Positions 43,493 to 52,282 are shown, numbered from the stretch's first letter. The stretch: 64,000 nt of DNA from Bacteroidales bacterium UBA4293 (GCA_002395835.1 DGVD01000011.1:113360-177359), one strand, 5' to 3'. Numbers and translations: made by a program. The notes: a model not told the origin generated them from the sequence alone.

Positions 43493-46036
43493 ATGACTGA
43501 ACAAGACAGAATTATAAAGGTTGATATTGAGAAGGAGATGCGTTCTTCATACATAGATTATTCTATGTCTGTCATTGTGGCACGCGCTCTGCCAGATGTT
43601 CGAGATGGGTTTAAACCAGTGCATCGTCGTATTCTTTATGGTATGATGGAATTAGGCTATACACAGGATAAACCTTATAGAAAATCAGCGCGTATTGTAG
43701 GTGATGTATTAGGTAAATACCATCCACATGGAGATTCCTCCGTTTATGGTGCATTGGTTCGTATGGCTCAGCCTTGGGCAATGAGATATCCTTTGGTTCA
43801 AGGTCAGGGTAACTTCGGTTCCATCGATGGAGATACAGCTGCAGCAATGCGTTATACTGAAGCTCGCTTATTCAAGATAGGTGAGGACATGATGGGAGAT
43901 GATTTGTACAAAGAAACAGTCGATATGGACCGTAACTTTGACAATACCTTGGATGAACCTTCAGTACTTCCTACCAGAATCCCTAATTTGCTAGTGAATG
44001 GTGCTACTGGTATTGCAGTAGGTATGGCAACGAATATTCCTACACACAATCTAGGTGAAGTGATAGATGGATGTGTAGCTTATATAGACAATCCAGACAT
44101 TGATACGGAGGGATTGATGCAATATATTCCTGCTCCAGATTTTCCTACAGGAGCATATATTTATGGAATTTCAGGTGTTAGAGATGCCTATGAAACTGGT
44201 CGTGGACGTATTATGATGCGTGCTAAGGCTGAAATAGAAAATGGCCCTACACATGACAAGATTGTCATAACCGAGATTCCTTATGGTGTAAATAAAGCAG
44301 AGTGTATCAAGCACATTGCAGACCTTGTAAATGAGAAGAAACTAGATGGTATTTCAAATGCCAACGATGAGTCCGATCGTGAAGGTATGCGTATTGTTAT
44401 TGATGTGAAGCGTGATGCCAATGCTAAGGTTGTGCTCAACAAGCTATTTAAGATGACTGAGCTTCAGAGTGCGTTCAGTGTGAATATGATTGCACTAATT
44501 GGAGCTCGTGGTGCTCAGCATCCAGGTCGTCCAAAGCTTTTAACTCTTAAAGAGTGTATCCAGCACTTTGTAGAACACCGTCATGAAGTGGTTATCCGTC
44601 GTACTCAGTTCGATTTACGTAAAGCTCAGGAACGGGCTCATATTTTGGAAGCATTGATTGTAGCTTGCGATAATATTGATGAGGTTGTACATATAATCCG
44701 TTCTTCTAAAGATCCTCAAGAGGCTGTAAACCGTTTGATGGAACGTTTTGGCTGGGATGAAGTGCAGGCAAAATACGTAGTTGACATGCGTTTGCGTCAA
44801 CTCACAGGTTTGATGATGGAGAATCTGCGTAATGAGTATGATGAAATCATGAAGAAAATCGAGTACTATCAGCAGATTCTTTCAGATGATGTGCTTTGCT
44901 GGAAGGTTATTAAAGATGAACTTCTTGAAGTAAAGGAAAAGTATGGTGATCCTCGTCGTACTGAGATTATTCCTACAGCAGGCGAATTTAATGCTGAAGA
45001 TTTTTATGCTGATGAGGATGAAGTTATCACCATCTCTCATTTGGGATATATTAAGCGTACTCCTTTATCAGAATTCAGAATTCAGGGTCGTGGAGGCTTA
45101 GGAAGTCAAGGTGGTAGGACACGTGATGCAGACTTTATAGAACACATCTATCAGGCTACCACACATAATACAATGATGTTCTTTACTCAGAGGGGTCGTT
45201 GCTATTGGCTTAAGGTATATGACATTCCAGAAGGTAATAAGGGGTCTAAAGGCCGAGCTATCCAAAACTTGCTGAATATCGAAAGCGGTGATGTAGTAAA
45301 TGCATTTATTTGCGTGAAGGACTTGAATAATGAAGAGTTTGTGAACAGTCATTACCTGTTGTTCTGTACAAAGAGTGGTATCATCAAGAAGACCACTTTG
45401 GCGGATTACAGTCGTCCTCGTACAAATGGTGTGATTGCTATCAATATTAAGGAAGATGACCGTGTAGTAGATGTTTGTCTAACTAATGGGGAAAATGAAA
45501 TCTTGATTGCCAACAGGAATGGTAGAGCCATCAGATTTAATGAAAGTACTGTTCGTCCTATGGGTCGTGCTGCTACTGGAGTTAAGGGTATGACTCTGGA
45601 TGGACCAGATGATGAAGTGGTTGGCATGGTTTGTGTAGAGGATCCTAAGGCAGAAACTATTATGGTTGTCAGTGAGCAGGGCTTTGGAAAGCGCAGTGAG
45701 GTGGAAGACTATCGTATTACTAATCGTGGTGGTAAGGGAGTCAAGACCATTGAGGTGACAGAAAAGACGGGTATGCTCATTGCTATAAAGTCAGTGACCG
45801 ATGAAAATGATCTTATGATTATAAACAAGAGTGGTATCACGCTCCGCTTGAAGGTCAGTGAGGTACGTGTTATGGGTCGTGCAACCCAAGGTGTTAAGTT
45901 GATAAACCTGACAAAACGTAATGATCAGATTAGTAGTGTGTGCAAGGTTTCTGCTGCTCAAGATGAAGAAGAAGATTTAAATGAAAATAACAACGTTGAA
46001 GGGGAAACTAACCCAGAAACTCCAATTGAAAGTTAA
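43493..46036 (+). CDS. gyrA: DNA gyrase subunit A
   Basis: 847 residues. The active-site Tyr is in AAAMRYTEARL. The quinolone region reads YHPHGDSSVYGALVRMAQ: Ser at the position of E. coli S83 and Gly at that of D87, the usual Bacteroides wild-type pattern, so no classic resistance change is seen. The C-terminal pinwheel follows residue 500. The GyrA box (QRRGGKG in E. coli) is QGRGGLG here, a variant seen in this phylum. The tail is acidic (DEEEDLNENNN). Confidence 0.97.
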   Translation: MTEQDRIIKVDIEKEMRSSYIDYSMSVIVARALPDVRDGFKPVHRRILYGMMELGYTQDKPYRKSARIVGDVLGKYHPHGDSSVYGALVRMAQPWAMRYPLVQGQGNFGSIDGDTAAAMRYTEARLFKIGEDMMGDDLYKETVDMDRNFDNTLDEPSVLPTRIPNLLVNGATGIAVGMATNIPTHNLGEVIDGCVAYIDNPDIDTEGLMQYIPAPDFPTGAYIYGISGVRDAYETGRGRIMMRAKAEIENGPTHDKIVITEIPYGVNKAECIKHIADLVNEKKLDGISNANDESDREGMRIVIDVKRDANAKVVLNKLFKMTELQSAFSVNMIALIGARGAQHPGRPKLLTLKECIQHFVEHRHEVVIRRTQFDLRKAQERAHILEALIVACDNIDEVVHIIRSSKDPQEAVNRLMERFGWDEVQAKYVVDMRLRQLTGLMMENLRNEYDEIMKKIEYYQQILSDDVLCWKVIKDELLEVKEKYGDPRRTEIIPTAGEFNAEDFYADEDEVITISHLGYIKRTPLSEFRIQGRGGLGSQGGRTRDADFIEHIYQATTHNTMMFFTQRGRCYWLKVYDIPEGNKGSKGRAIQNLLNIESGDVVNAFICVKDLNNEEFVNSHYLLFCTKSGIIKKTTLADYSRPRTNGVIAINIKEDDRVVDVCLTNGENEILIANRNGRAIRFNESTVRPMGRAATGVKGMTLDGPDDEVVGMVCVEDPKAETIMVVSEQGFGKRSEVEDYRITNRGGKGVKTIEVTEKTGMLIAIKSVTDENDLMIINKSGITLRLKVSEVRVMGRATQGVKLINLTKRNDQISSVCKVSAAQDEEEDLNENNNVEGETNPETPIES

Positions 46037-46067
46037 CAATTAGTACTAATTTAATTTAACAAAAACT

Positions 46068-47144
46068 ATGAAGAAAGTTTTATTAATGGCAGCTGTGTTG
46101 CTCGGTTCAACTGCTGCTGTATTTGCTCAGGATGCAAAGGCTCTGAATGATGAAGTTCAGGCTCTTAAGGCCCAGGTCGACAAGGGCCAGCAGGCTTTGA
46201 TCTTGGGACAAGGTGATGCAAACCAGTTCTATGGTTTGGTAGATCAGTTGTTCGATAAGGTTTACGAGTGCGATAAGGTTGCTGAGCAGCCAGACGCAAA
46301 GGGCAAAGTTAAAAACAAGTTCCGTAAGGCAAATGCAGAACTGTTGAACCAGAATCGTCCTCAGCTCATCAATGCTGGTGTTGAGGCATTCAACAACAAT
46401 GAGAATGCAAAGGCTCTGAAGTATTTTGGTAAGTACATTGATGCAGCAAAACATCCAATGATGGAAAAGTTCAATTATGCTGCTACTGACACCATGATTC
46501 CTTTGATTTCTTATTATGCATGTATTGCTGCAGCTCGTGAGGAAAATCATGATGCAGTTCTTAAGTATGCTGATGAGGCTGTTAAGGACAAGGAGAATGG
46601 TGCTTCTGCTCTGGAGTTGAAGTGCGCTTCTTTGAAGGCTACAAACAAGAATGATGAATTCTTGGCAGCTTTGAAGGAAGGTCTTGAGAAGTTCCCTAAC
46701 GATAATTATTTCGTAGGTAACATGATTGACTATTACACTAACAACAATCAGTATGCTGAGGCTTTAACTTACATCGATTCTCAGATTACAAAGAATCCTA
46801 ACAATGATTACTTCTATTTTGTAAAGGGTTATTTGTATCAGACTCAGAAGAATTATGAAGAGGCAGACAAGGCTTATGCAAAGTCTGTATCTATGAATCC
46901 TAATTCAGCACAAGCACAGTCTTATGCAGGTTTGAATCTTTGCCAGCAGGCTATCGCATTGGGTGAGGATCCAAATGTTTCTGAGGCTACACTTGAGGAT
47001 CTTTACAGACGTGCACTTCCTTATTATGAGAAGGCTCGTGAGTTGGCTCCAGATGACAAGACTTTGTGGTTGAATGGTCTTTATACTTGCTACTATCGTT
47101 TGAAGATGACCGAAAAGGCTGCAGAGATTGAAAAGCTGATGTAA
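46068..47144 (+). CDS. Secreted tetratricopeptide repeat protein
   Basis: 358 residues with a signal peptide (MKKVLLMAAVLLGSTAAVFAQ). TPR-like helical pairs cover most of the protein, e.g. NDYFYFVKGYLYQTQKNYEEADKAYAKS. It probably acts as a periplasmic scaffold, partner unknown. Codon use is strongly biased, suggesting high expression. It begins 31 nt after gyrA without a clear promoter, so read-through is possible. The gene at 57155 is a paralogue with the same C-terminal pattern (EIEKLM). Confidence 0.85.
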   Translation: MKKVLLMAAVLLGSTAAVFAQDAKALNDEVQALKAQVDKGQQALILGQGDANQFYGLVDQLFDKVYECDKVAEQPDAKGKVKNKFRKANAELLNQNRPQLINAGVEAFNNNENAKALKYFGKYIDAAKHPMMEKFNYAATDTMIPLISYYACIAAAREENHDAVLKYADEAVKDKENGASALELKCASLKATNKNDEFLAALKEGLEKFPNDNYFVGNMIDYYTNNNQYAEALTYIDSQITKNPNNDYFYFVKGYLYQTQKNYEEADKAYAKSVSMNPNSAQAQSYAGLNLCQQAIALGEDPNVSEATLEDLYRRALPYYEKARELAPDDKTLWLNGLYTCYYRLKMTEKAAEIEKLM

Positions 47145-47166
47145 TTTCATATTATCAGATAAAAGG

Positions 47167-47204
47167 AAAGAAGGTGTGCTGAAAAAGCACACCTTCTTTT
47201 TTTG
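47167..47204 (+). terminator. Terminator after the TPR gene
   Basis: AAGAAGGTGTGCT (47167-47179) pairs perfectly with AGCACACCTTCTT (47185-47197), then seven T. Confidence 0.9.
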
Positions 47205-47347
47205 CCTTTAATCGCAGAAGCTATTTATTTTCTAGAAGTTGTGCAAGATTATTCCTTTTAGAATTACTTTTTCTTGCTCTTTTATATGAATGAGAGTATT
47301 TCTTTTAAAAAAAAACTCTTTTATTATTTTGGAACAGCAAAAAATAT

Positions 47348-47355
47348 TATATTTG
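47348..47355 (+). promoter_or_regulatory. -7 box TATATTTG for the ArsR-type gene
   Basis: 31 nt before the ATG at 47387; the nearest -33 TTTG is closely spaced (16 bases). Confidence 0.5.
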
Positions 47356-47386
47356 CAACAAAGAACAATTAGACCGAACTATTATT

Positions 47387-47710
47387 ATGAAAAGTAAGGA
47401 TCTGTATTCATTAAGACAGCAGTTAGTATCGGACATTACCCGGGCTATGGGACATCCTGCACGTATTAGTATTTTGGAGTATGTGGCTAAGCGCGGTGAA
47501 TGTTATTTTGGTGACTTGGTAAATGAAATACCTTTAGCCAAAGCAACTATTTCCAGACATTTAGGTGAGTTGAAAAGTGCAGGTTTGATTCAATGTGAAT
47601 CGGAAGGGCCAAAATCTAGATTGTGGATTAACAAAAAAAATTGGGAATTTGCTCGAAAGGTATTTAATGATTTCTTCTCGGAAAACCAGGATAAATTAAA
47701 AGACGAGTAA
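47387..47710 (+). CDS. ArsR-family winged-helix regulator
   Basis: 107 residues. The winged helix spans 12-95: AMGHPARISILEYVA, then LAKATISRHLGELKSAGLIQ as recognition helix, and SEGPKSRLWINKK as wing. No Cys cluster (CVC box) is visible, so it is unlikely to sense metals like classic ArsR. A separate promoter and terminator show it is a monocistronic unit; its targets are not evident from the neighbours. Confidence 0.88.
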   Translation: MKSKDLYSLRQQLVSDITRAMGHPARISILEYVAKRGECYFGDLVNEIPLAKATISRHLGELKSAGLIQCESEGPKSRLWINKKNWEFARKVFNDFFSENQDKLKDE

Positions 47711-47742
47711 ACGATTCTAAACTTCTAGTTTCAGCACCAAAG

Positions 47743-47780
47743 AAAGATGGGACGTAAATAGGTTGCGTCCCATCTTTTTG
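47743..47780 (+). terminator. Terminator after the ArsR-type gene
   Basis: AAAGATGGGACG (47743-47754) pairs perfectly with CGTCCCATCTTT (47766-47777), then T. Confidence 0.9.
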
Positions 47781-48041
47781 TTTGGTCTAAATCTATTAGG
47801 GTTGTTCTATTTTTTCGCAAGATGTTTTGGGGATTTAGACGGTTCTGCATGCACTGGAATCTCCTTTTTATTGGATCTTACGTGCGTTTTGTTTGTCTGT
47901 TTGCATCCTCTTTGTTCCTTTTGATTGACGTTTTGTCTTTGTTCTATGGATATGATGTGCAAAATTACTCTATCTTCGTTCAAAAATACCTATTAAATGC
48001 TATGTATTTTGAATTTTGTTTGTCTTTTAGAAAGAAAAGCC
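47781..48041. other. AT-rich stretch without a supported gene
   Basis: About 260 bases before a promoter-like box at 48042. A 92-codon ORF at 47822-48100 reads through the box but has Phe/Leu/Ser-rich composition, no ribosome site and no family, so I do not call it. Confidence 0.4.
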
Positions 48042-48203
48042 TATTTTTGCAGAGTCATTTATATATGAAAATTGAAAGTAGTATTAAACTCTATAGTTAG
48101 CCTGGTGTAACTGTGAAATTATAGCAGGTGGTATCTTAAGAGATTTTTAAATGAAAAAGGATTTAAAAAAGGGATTCTCTGTGAAGAGGAGCCCTTTTTA
48201 TTT
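48042..48203 (+). ncRNA. Candidate small transcript (promoter-to-terminator interval)
   Basis: A TATTTTTG box (48042-48049) starts a gene-less interval that ends in a hairpin with T run (48165-48199). The predicted RNA is about 145 nt. A possible 11-codon ORF starts at 48065 (MKIESSIKLYS). It could be a small RNA or only a short spurious transcript. Confidence 0.3.
48165..48203. terminator. Bidirectional terminator
   Basis: AAAAAAGGGATTCTC pairs imperfectly with GAGGAGCCCTTTTT; T runs on both strands. It also ends the minus-strand glycosyltransferase gene. Confidence 0.65.
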
Positions 48204-49274
48204 TTATTCGGATGTCAAGCCTAATAGTTTCCGATATAGGGTAATATAGTTTTGAGTATAGGTGTCATAATTGTATTGCTCTGAGAAGATTTTAGCTTGT
48301 TCTGCTTTTTCCGGATGTTTCTTCCACTCGGGATAATCCTTACGGATGACATCTGCCATGGCTTCTGGTTCTAAAGAATCCCAATAGCATGCTTGGTTCT
48401 CATAAACTTCAGGTAAACTTCCTAGCTTTGAAGCATAGACACGACATCCAAATCGCATGGCTTCTAATCCTGGAATGCCGAAACCTTCCAAACGACTAGG
48501 GAAGAAATAGGCTGCAGCACGTGCATAGAGCCAGTTCTTTTCAGGGTCTGTCACCTTGCCTACTAGGAATACTCTATTTTCTCCCACTTGAGCTATTAGT
48601 TCACGTAAGGTTTGTGCATAGGCAAAATGGTCATCCCCGCAAATGTAGAGCTTGTAGCCTGGGAAATAATGCATCATGGGTACTAGTTTCTGGAAATTCT
48701 TTTTCTCACGAATCTGCCCGATAGAGAAAAAGAACTTTTCATCAGGATTTGCCACAAAAGCAGGTTTTTCTTTCGGTGACTTTGTGGTGTCTTGGATGCC
48801 ATTATAGATTATGCTTATGGGTTTACTAGAAGCCTGATGCACATTGGCTAATAGCTCCCGTTGTACATATTTAGAGATGCAGGTTATGTAGTCCGAGTTC
48901 TTTACACGATGTCTCATTTGGAAGACATGACGAAGACGGTGCAGACCTTTCTTCTCGTATAAATAATTAAGGTCATGTACAGTGAGAAGCTGTATGGTTC
49001 CTTTTTTCATGTAACGATAACGATATTGTTGATCTGTGGCATGCCAGAGGTCGATTTGACCACCTATTTTTTTGATATCATCACGAACATGCTCTTTTCT
49101 GATGTACTCAGCTTCATCCCCAAAAACACCTAGATGCTTCTCAGGGACCATCATGATGATACGCATGTCTGGGAATTTCAACTTGGCAAGTCTGGGGCCG
49201 TAATTTTTTGCAATCTCTCCAAACCCACAGAACGTGCCAATGTGAGACATATCTACAACAACGTTTTTTTTCAT
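48204..49274 (-). CDS. GT4-family glycosyltransferase
   Basis: 356 residues, GT-B fold. YICGDDHFAYAQTL and VFLVGKVTDPEKNWLYARAAAYFFPSRLEGFGIPGLEAM contain the GT4 donor-site EX7E motif (EGFGIPGLE). The N-terminal half is short and has IGTFCGFGEIAKNYG as acceptor-side loop. Sugar and acceptor are unknown; it is not in a capsule or LPS cluster. It is a single gene with promoter box TACCTTTG at 49302-49295 and a terminator. Confidence 0.88.
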   Translation of the reverse strand: MKKNVVVDMSHIGTFCGFGEIAKNYGPRLAKLKFPDMRIIMMVPEKHLGVFGDEAEYIRKEHVRDDIKKIGGQIDLWHATDQQYRYRYMKKGTIQLLTVHDLNYLYEKKGLHRLRHVFQMRHRVKNSDYITCISKYVQRELLANVHQASSKPISIIYNGIQDTTKSPKEKPAFVANPDEKFFFSIGQIREKKNFQKLVPMMHYFPGYKLYICGDDHFAYAQTLRELIAQVGENRVFLVGKVTDPEKNWLYARAAAYFFPSRLEGFGIPGLEAMRFGCRVYASKLGSLPEVYENQACYWDSLEPEAMADVIRKDYPEWKKHPEKAEQAKIFSEQYNYDTYTQNYITLYRKLLGLTSE

Positions 49275-49294
49275 ATCTTTTTTCTTTTGTGGTG

Positions 49295-49302
49295 CAAAGG
49301 TA
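49295..49302 (-). promoter_or_regulatory. -7 box TACCTTTG for the GT4 gene
   Basis: 20 nt before the ATG at 49274. Confidence 0.55.
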
Positions 49303-49403
49303 GTAAATAAAGCTAAATTCTCATTCTGGTAGAATAGAATTCTCTATTTTAAAAACAAAAACTAATACTTTTCTTACAAACGAATATAATTGATTTTGAA
49401 AAA

Positions 49404-49435
49404 TTTGTATAAAATCAAATTGTATTCTATTTTTG
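49404..49435 (+). promoter_or_regulatory. Consensus promoter of a candidate small RNA
   Basis: TTTG (49404-49407), 20 bases, TATTTTTG (49428-49435). One of the best promoter matches in the window, but no ORF follows. Confidence 0.7.
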
Positions 49436-49440
49436 CATCA

Positions 49441-49530
49441 CTAAAATAGACGTCTTTTAAAGGTAGGATATATAGTTTATAGATTAAGGTTGTTTGAAGA
49501 GCTCTCCATCGGGGGAGCTTTTCTTTTTTT
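49441..49530 (+). ncRNA. Candidate small RNA, about 90 nt
   Basis: It runs from just after a consensus promoter to a strong terminator. There is no start codon in the interval that opens a reasonable ORF. The 5' part contains the palindromes AGACGTCT and CTTTTAAAG next to each other. It is not a tRNA or a recognised riboswitch. The beta-grasp gene downstream has its own promoter, so this is an independent transcript. Confidence 0.5.
49497..49530 (+). terminator. Terminator of the candidate small RNA
   Basis: AAGAGCTCTCC pairs with GGGGGAGCTTTT allowing two G-U pairs, then seven T. Confidence 0.75.
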
Positions 49531-49588
49531 AAAGTCATATACTCATGCCAAATTTTCGAAAGAACTTGTGGGTCATCTTTAAAATAGT

Positions 49589-49596
49589 TATATTTG
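49589..49596 (+). promoter_or_regulatory. -7 box TATATTTG for the beta-grasp/5'-nucleotidase unit
   Basis: TTG at 49566-49568 stands 20 bases upstream as a partial -33; leader about 20 nt. Confidence 0.5.
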
Positions 49597-49622
49597 CATG
49601 AAATGAAATACAAAATAGAATC

Positions 49623-49916
49623 ATGAATATAACCGTTAATAATAAGACTGTGCAAGTCTTCACAGGAGCAAAAGCCGTAGATGCCATTCGTAAGTACATG
49701 GTAGAAACCCAGAAATCGCCCAGTGGTTTGGATACATTGACGATTTTTGATAAGTATGGACATGAAATTGATGGAGAAGCTCCTCTGAAAGAAGGGGATG
49801 TGATAGAAGTGAAGTCTTCACAAAGAAGTATAGCTGAAACTTTAGATACTCCCAGACTGAATTCAGAAATTTCGTCCACTCCAACTAAGCTTCCATTTCC
49901 AAATTCTAAAGCATGA
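49623..49916 (+). CDS. Small beta-grasp (ThiS/MoaD-like) protein
   Basis: 97 residues. MNITVNNKTVQVFTGAKAVDAIRKYM, then IFDKYGHEIDGEAPLKEGDVIEVKS follow the beta-grasp pattern of ThiS/MoaD and ubiquitin-like folds. It lacks the C-terminal Gly-Gly that activates sulfur carriers; instead it continues with a 30-residue polar tail. A sulfur-carrier role is therefore unlikely. The stop overlaps the 5'-nucleotidase ATG by four bases (ATGA), so the two are coupled and may act together. Confidence 0.6.
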   Translation: MNITVNNKTVQVFTGAKAVDAIRKYMVETQKSPSGLDTLTIFDKYGHEIDGEAPLKEGDVIEVKSSQRSIAETLDTPRLNSEISSTPTKLPFPNSKA

Positions 49917-51346
49917 AACGCAGCATTTTATTTCTAGTGCTCCTCTCGTTTTTTCTAGGAGTAGGAGCACAGCAAAGGGAAATACACATCCTCTCAGTGA
50001 ATGATGTGCATGCCCAAATAGACAATATGCCTCAATTGGCTGCCATAGTGGACAGCCTCCGTTCTATTGACCCGGAATTACTGGTGATAGCTGCAGGGGA
50101 TAATCGTACGGGGAACCCCATAAACGACCAATATGAACCTACCAGTTACCCGATGACAGCTCTTATGAATTTTATCGGGTTTGATTGCACAGGTTATGGG
50201 AATCATGAGTTTGATTCTGGTGTTAAAGGACTGGCTAAGGTGATAGACTTAAGCAACTTCCCTCATGTGAATGCCAATGCTCATCCAGATCCGTCTTTAG
50301 GGATTCATCAGATTCCGTATAAGATTTTTAATATTGATGGCATTTCGATTGGCATTTTGGGAGTGGTTCAGCTGGGTACGCATGGATATCCAGATACGCA
50401 CCCCGATAATGTGAAAGGGGTGACGTTTACTGACCCTGCTGAAACCATAAAACAGTATGAATGGCTGGCAAAGAAATGCGATGTAAATATCTTATTGTCC
50501 CATCTAGGTTACGAAGATGACCTGAAAATGGCAGCTCAATTTCCTTATTACGATTTGATAATAAGCAGTCATTCACATACGCAATTAAAAGGAGGAGAAC
50601 TTCACAACGGAGTCTTAATTACCCAAAATACAAATAAGCTGAAGCGTTGTACTTACACCACTCTTACCGTGGAAGATGGAAAAGTGGTGAAAAAGGAGGC
50701 CGTGAACATAGAAGTAGAAACCTATCCCCGGAAGAATTTAATAGCAGAGGAACTGGTTCGCTTTTTTAACGATAATGAATTCTTCCAACGTGAACTGGCT
50801 ATGGCAGAGACACCGTTTACCTCTCCAGAAGAATTAGGGGTGTTCCTGTGCGATGCGATTAAAAGTGAAGCTAATGCTGATTTTGCCTTGTGGAATGCAG
50901 GTGGGGTACGATTAGATAAGCTAGATGAGGGCCCCATAACGGTGAATAAAGTCTTGCAGTTGGATCCCTTCGGGAATATGTGCGTGGAAATGAATCTCAC
51001 AGGTAAGGAATTGGAAGACATCCTTTTCTCTTGCTATCAGAATGATCAGTTCATCTTCCCGTTCACTTCTGGAAATTTGATGTCTACCATAACTTTCGAC
51101 CCGAAAGATAAACTGAAAATTCAAAAAATGGATATCCGGACATCGGATGGAAAGAAACTGAATGCGAAGAAAATCTATAAAGTAGTAACCAACAGCTATA
51201 CAGCATCTATTACCGATGCTCCCAGAAAAGACCAGGGTAGAGACCTCAATATAGGAACCTCGGACATGGTGATGAAATACCTGGAAAAGAAGGGGAGCGT
51301 GGATTATCAGGGCAGGAAATGTCAGCAGATTTTGAATAGAGAATAA
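49913..51346 (+). CDS. 5'-nucleotidase/UshA-like metallophosphatase
   Basis: 477 residues with a signal peptide (SILFLVLLSFFLGVGAQ). Metallophosphatase motifs: LSVNDVHAQID, VIAAGDNRTG, YGNHEFDSG and SHSHTQLKGG. The C-terminal 5'-nucleotidase domain has NAGGVRLDKLDEGPITVNKV and DPFGNMCVEMNLTGKEL. Secreted nucleotide hydrolysis to nucleosides plus phosphate is the likely job, in the periplasm. Because the gene is coupled to the beta-grasp protein, that protein might be a regulatory partner. Confidence 0.92.
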   Translation: MKRSILFLVLLSFFLGVGAQQREIHILSVNDVHAQIDNMPQLAAIVDSLRSIDPELLVIAAGDNRTGNPINDQYEPTSYPMTALMNFIGFDCTGYGNHEFDSGVKGLAKVIDLSNFPHVNANAHPDPSLGIHQIPYKIFNIDGISIGILGVVQLGTHGYPDTHPDNVKGVTFTDPAETIKQYEWLAKKCDVNILLSHLGYEDDLKMAAQFPYYDLIISSHSHTQLKGGELHNGVLITQNTNKLKRCTYTTLTVEDGKVVKKEAVNIEVETYPRKNLIAEELVRFFNDNEFFQRELAMAETPFTSPEELGVFLCDAIKSEANADFALWNAGGVRLDKLDEGPITVNKVLQLDPFGNMCVEMNLTGKELEDILFSCYQNDQFIFPFTSGNLMSTITFDPKDKLKIQKMDIRTSDGKKLNAKKIYKVVTNSYTASITDAPRKDQGRDLNIGTSDMVMKYLEKKGSVDYQGRKCQQILNRE

Positions 51347-51405
51347 ATTGTAAAGAATATTCCGCAAAAAACTGATGAAAAGTTTCTTTATTTTATTTTT
51401 TTAGT

Positions 51406-51413
51406 TATATTTG
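51406..51413 (+). promoter_or_regulatory. -7 box TATATTTG for the amphipathic repeat protein
   Basis: Leader of about 65 nt to the ATG at 51486. Confidence 0.55.
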
Positions 51414-51485
51414 CGAAATTAAAAACAATTAGAAAAAGCCGAACTGCTAGGAAGGGTGTAGGCACGTTTTAAAACAAAAAAACTC

Positions 51486-52181
51486 ATGATACAAGAAGAT
51501 GCTATTAAGAATGCAGCTGAAGAAGTAAAAGAAACTGCAGAACAGGTTCAGGAAGCTGTAACTGAAAAGGTAGCAGATGCTAAAGAGGCTGTAGCCGATG
51601 CAGCTGAAGCTGTGGAAGCTAAGGTAGAGGAGGCAAAAGAGACGTTGAAAGGTGCTGAAGAAGCTGTTACTGAGAAAGTTGAGGATGTAAAGCAAACTGT
51701 AGAAGATGTAAAGGAAACCATCGAAGAAAAGGTGGAAGAAGCAAAAGCTGCAGTGGAAAATCCTACAGAAGAGGTGAAAGCTGAAGCTGATAAACTTACT
51801 GATAAGATAGGTGATGCCTTCGACGATGTTAAGGATAAAATTAGCGATGTCATTGATGACCTCAGTGAAAATGAGACCGTAAAAGCTGCTAAGGAGAAAG
51901 TGGATGATTTCATTGATGACCTTCAGGAGAATGAAACGGTGAAGAAGGTTCAGGAGAAGGTAGCCGATGTCATTGAAGACATTAAGAGCAATGAAACCGT
52001 GAAGCAGACCATGCAGAAGGTGGATGAAACTTTGGATCAGATAGCTAAAAGCGAAACAGCTAAGCAGGCTCAGGAATTTATAAAGGATTCTGCTAGTAAA
52101 GCTGGAGATGTGATTAACCAAGCTGCTGATGAAATTCAGAAAACCAGTCTGTGGCAGAAGATTAAAAATCTTTTCAAATAA
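51486..52181 (+). CDS. Amphipathic repeat protein (LEA/apolipoprotein-like)
   Basis: 231 residues, almost only Ala, Glu, Asp, Lys, Val, Thr and Gln; no signal peptide. The first half has 11-residue-like helical repeats (AVTEKVADAKEAVADAAEAV). The second half has four 20-residue repeats, each with ETVK or ETAK: SENETVKAAKEKVDDFIDDL and three variants. The end, TSLWQKIKNLFK, is a short amphipathic helix with Trp. The composition resembles LEA and apolipoprotein-type proteins that coat membranes or protect proteins under stress. Own promoter and terminator. Not a known named family to me. Confidence 0.7.
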   Translation: MIQEDAIKNAAEEVKETAEQVQEAVTEKVADAKEAVADAAEAVEAKVEEAKETLKGAEEAVTEKVEDVKQTVEDVKETIEEKVEEAKAAVENPTEEVKAEADKLTDKIGDAFDDVKDKISDVIDDLSENETVKAAKEKVDDFIDDLQENETVKKVQEKVADVIEDIKSNETVKQTMQKVDETLDQIAKSETAKQAQEFIKDSASKAGDVINQAADEIQKTSLWQKIKNLFK

Positions 52182-52201
52182 AAATATCTTGTAAATAAAG
52201 G

Positions 52202-52235
52202 AATGGGTGGACATGGGTTCACCCATTTTTATTTT
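52202..52235 (+). terminator. Terminator after the amphipathic repeat gene
   Basis: AATGGGTG (52202-52209) pairs with CACCCATT (52220-52227), then T. Confidence 0.85.
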
Positions 52236-52282
52236 GATTTTTTATTTACAAAATGAGAGGTGGCATTCTTAAAGAGAAAAAA

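Noticed and set aside
47822..48100. 92-codon ORF
   Set aside because: No ribosome site, no family, AT-driven composition, and a promoter box lies inside it.
49374..49879. Minus-strand ORFs of 114 and 129 codons around the beta-grasp gene
   Set aside because: Overlap the beta-grasp gene and the candidate small RNA in antisense, without supporting signals.
51447..52226. Minus-strand ORF of 259 codons over the amphipathic protein
   Set aside because: Its Phe/Leu/Ser/Ile-rich sequence is what the low-complexity E/K/A codons give on the other strand; the plus-strand gene has promoter, start and terminator.
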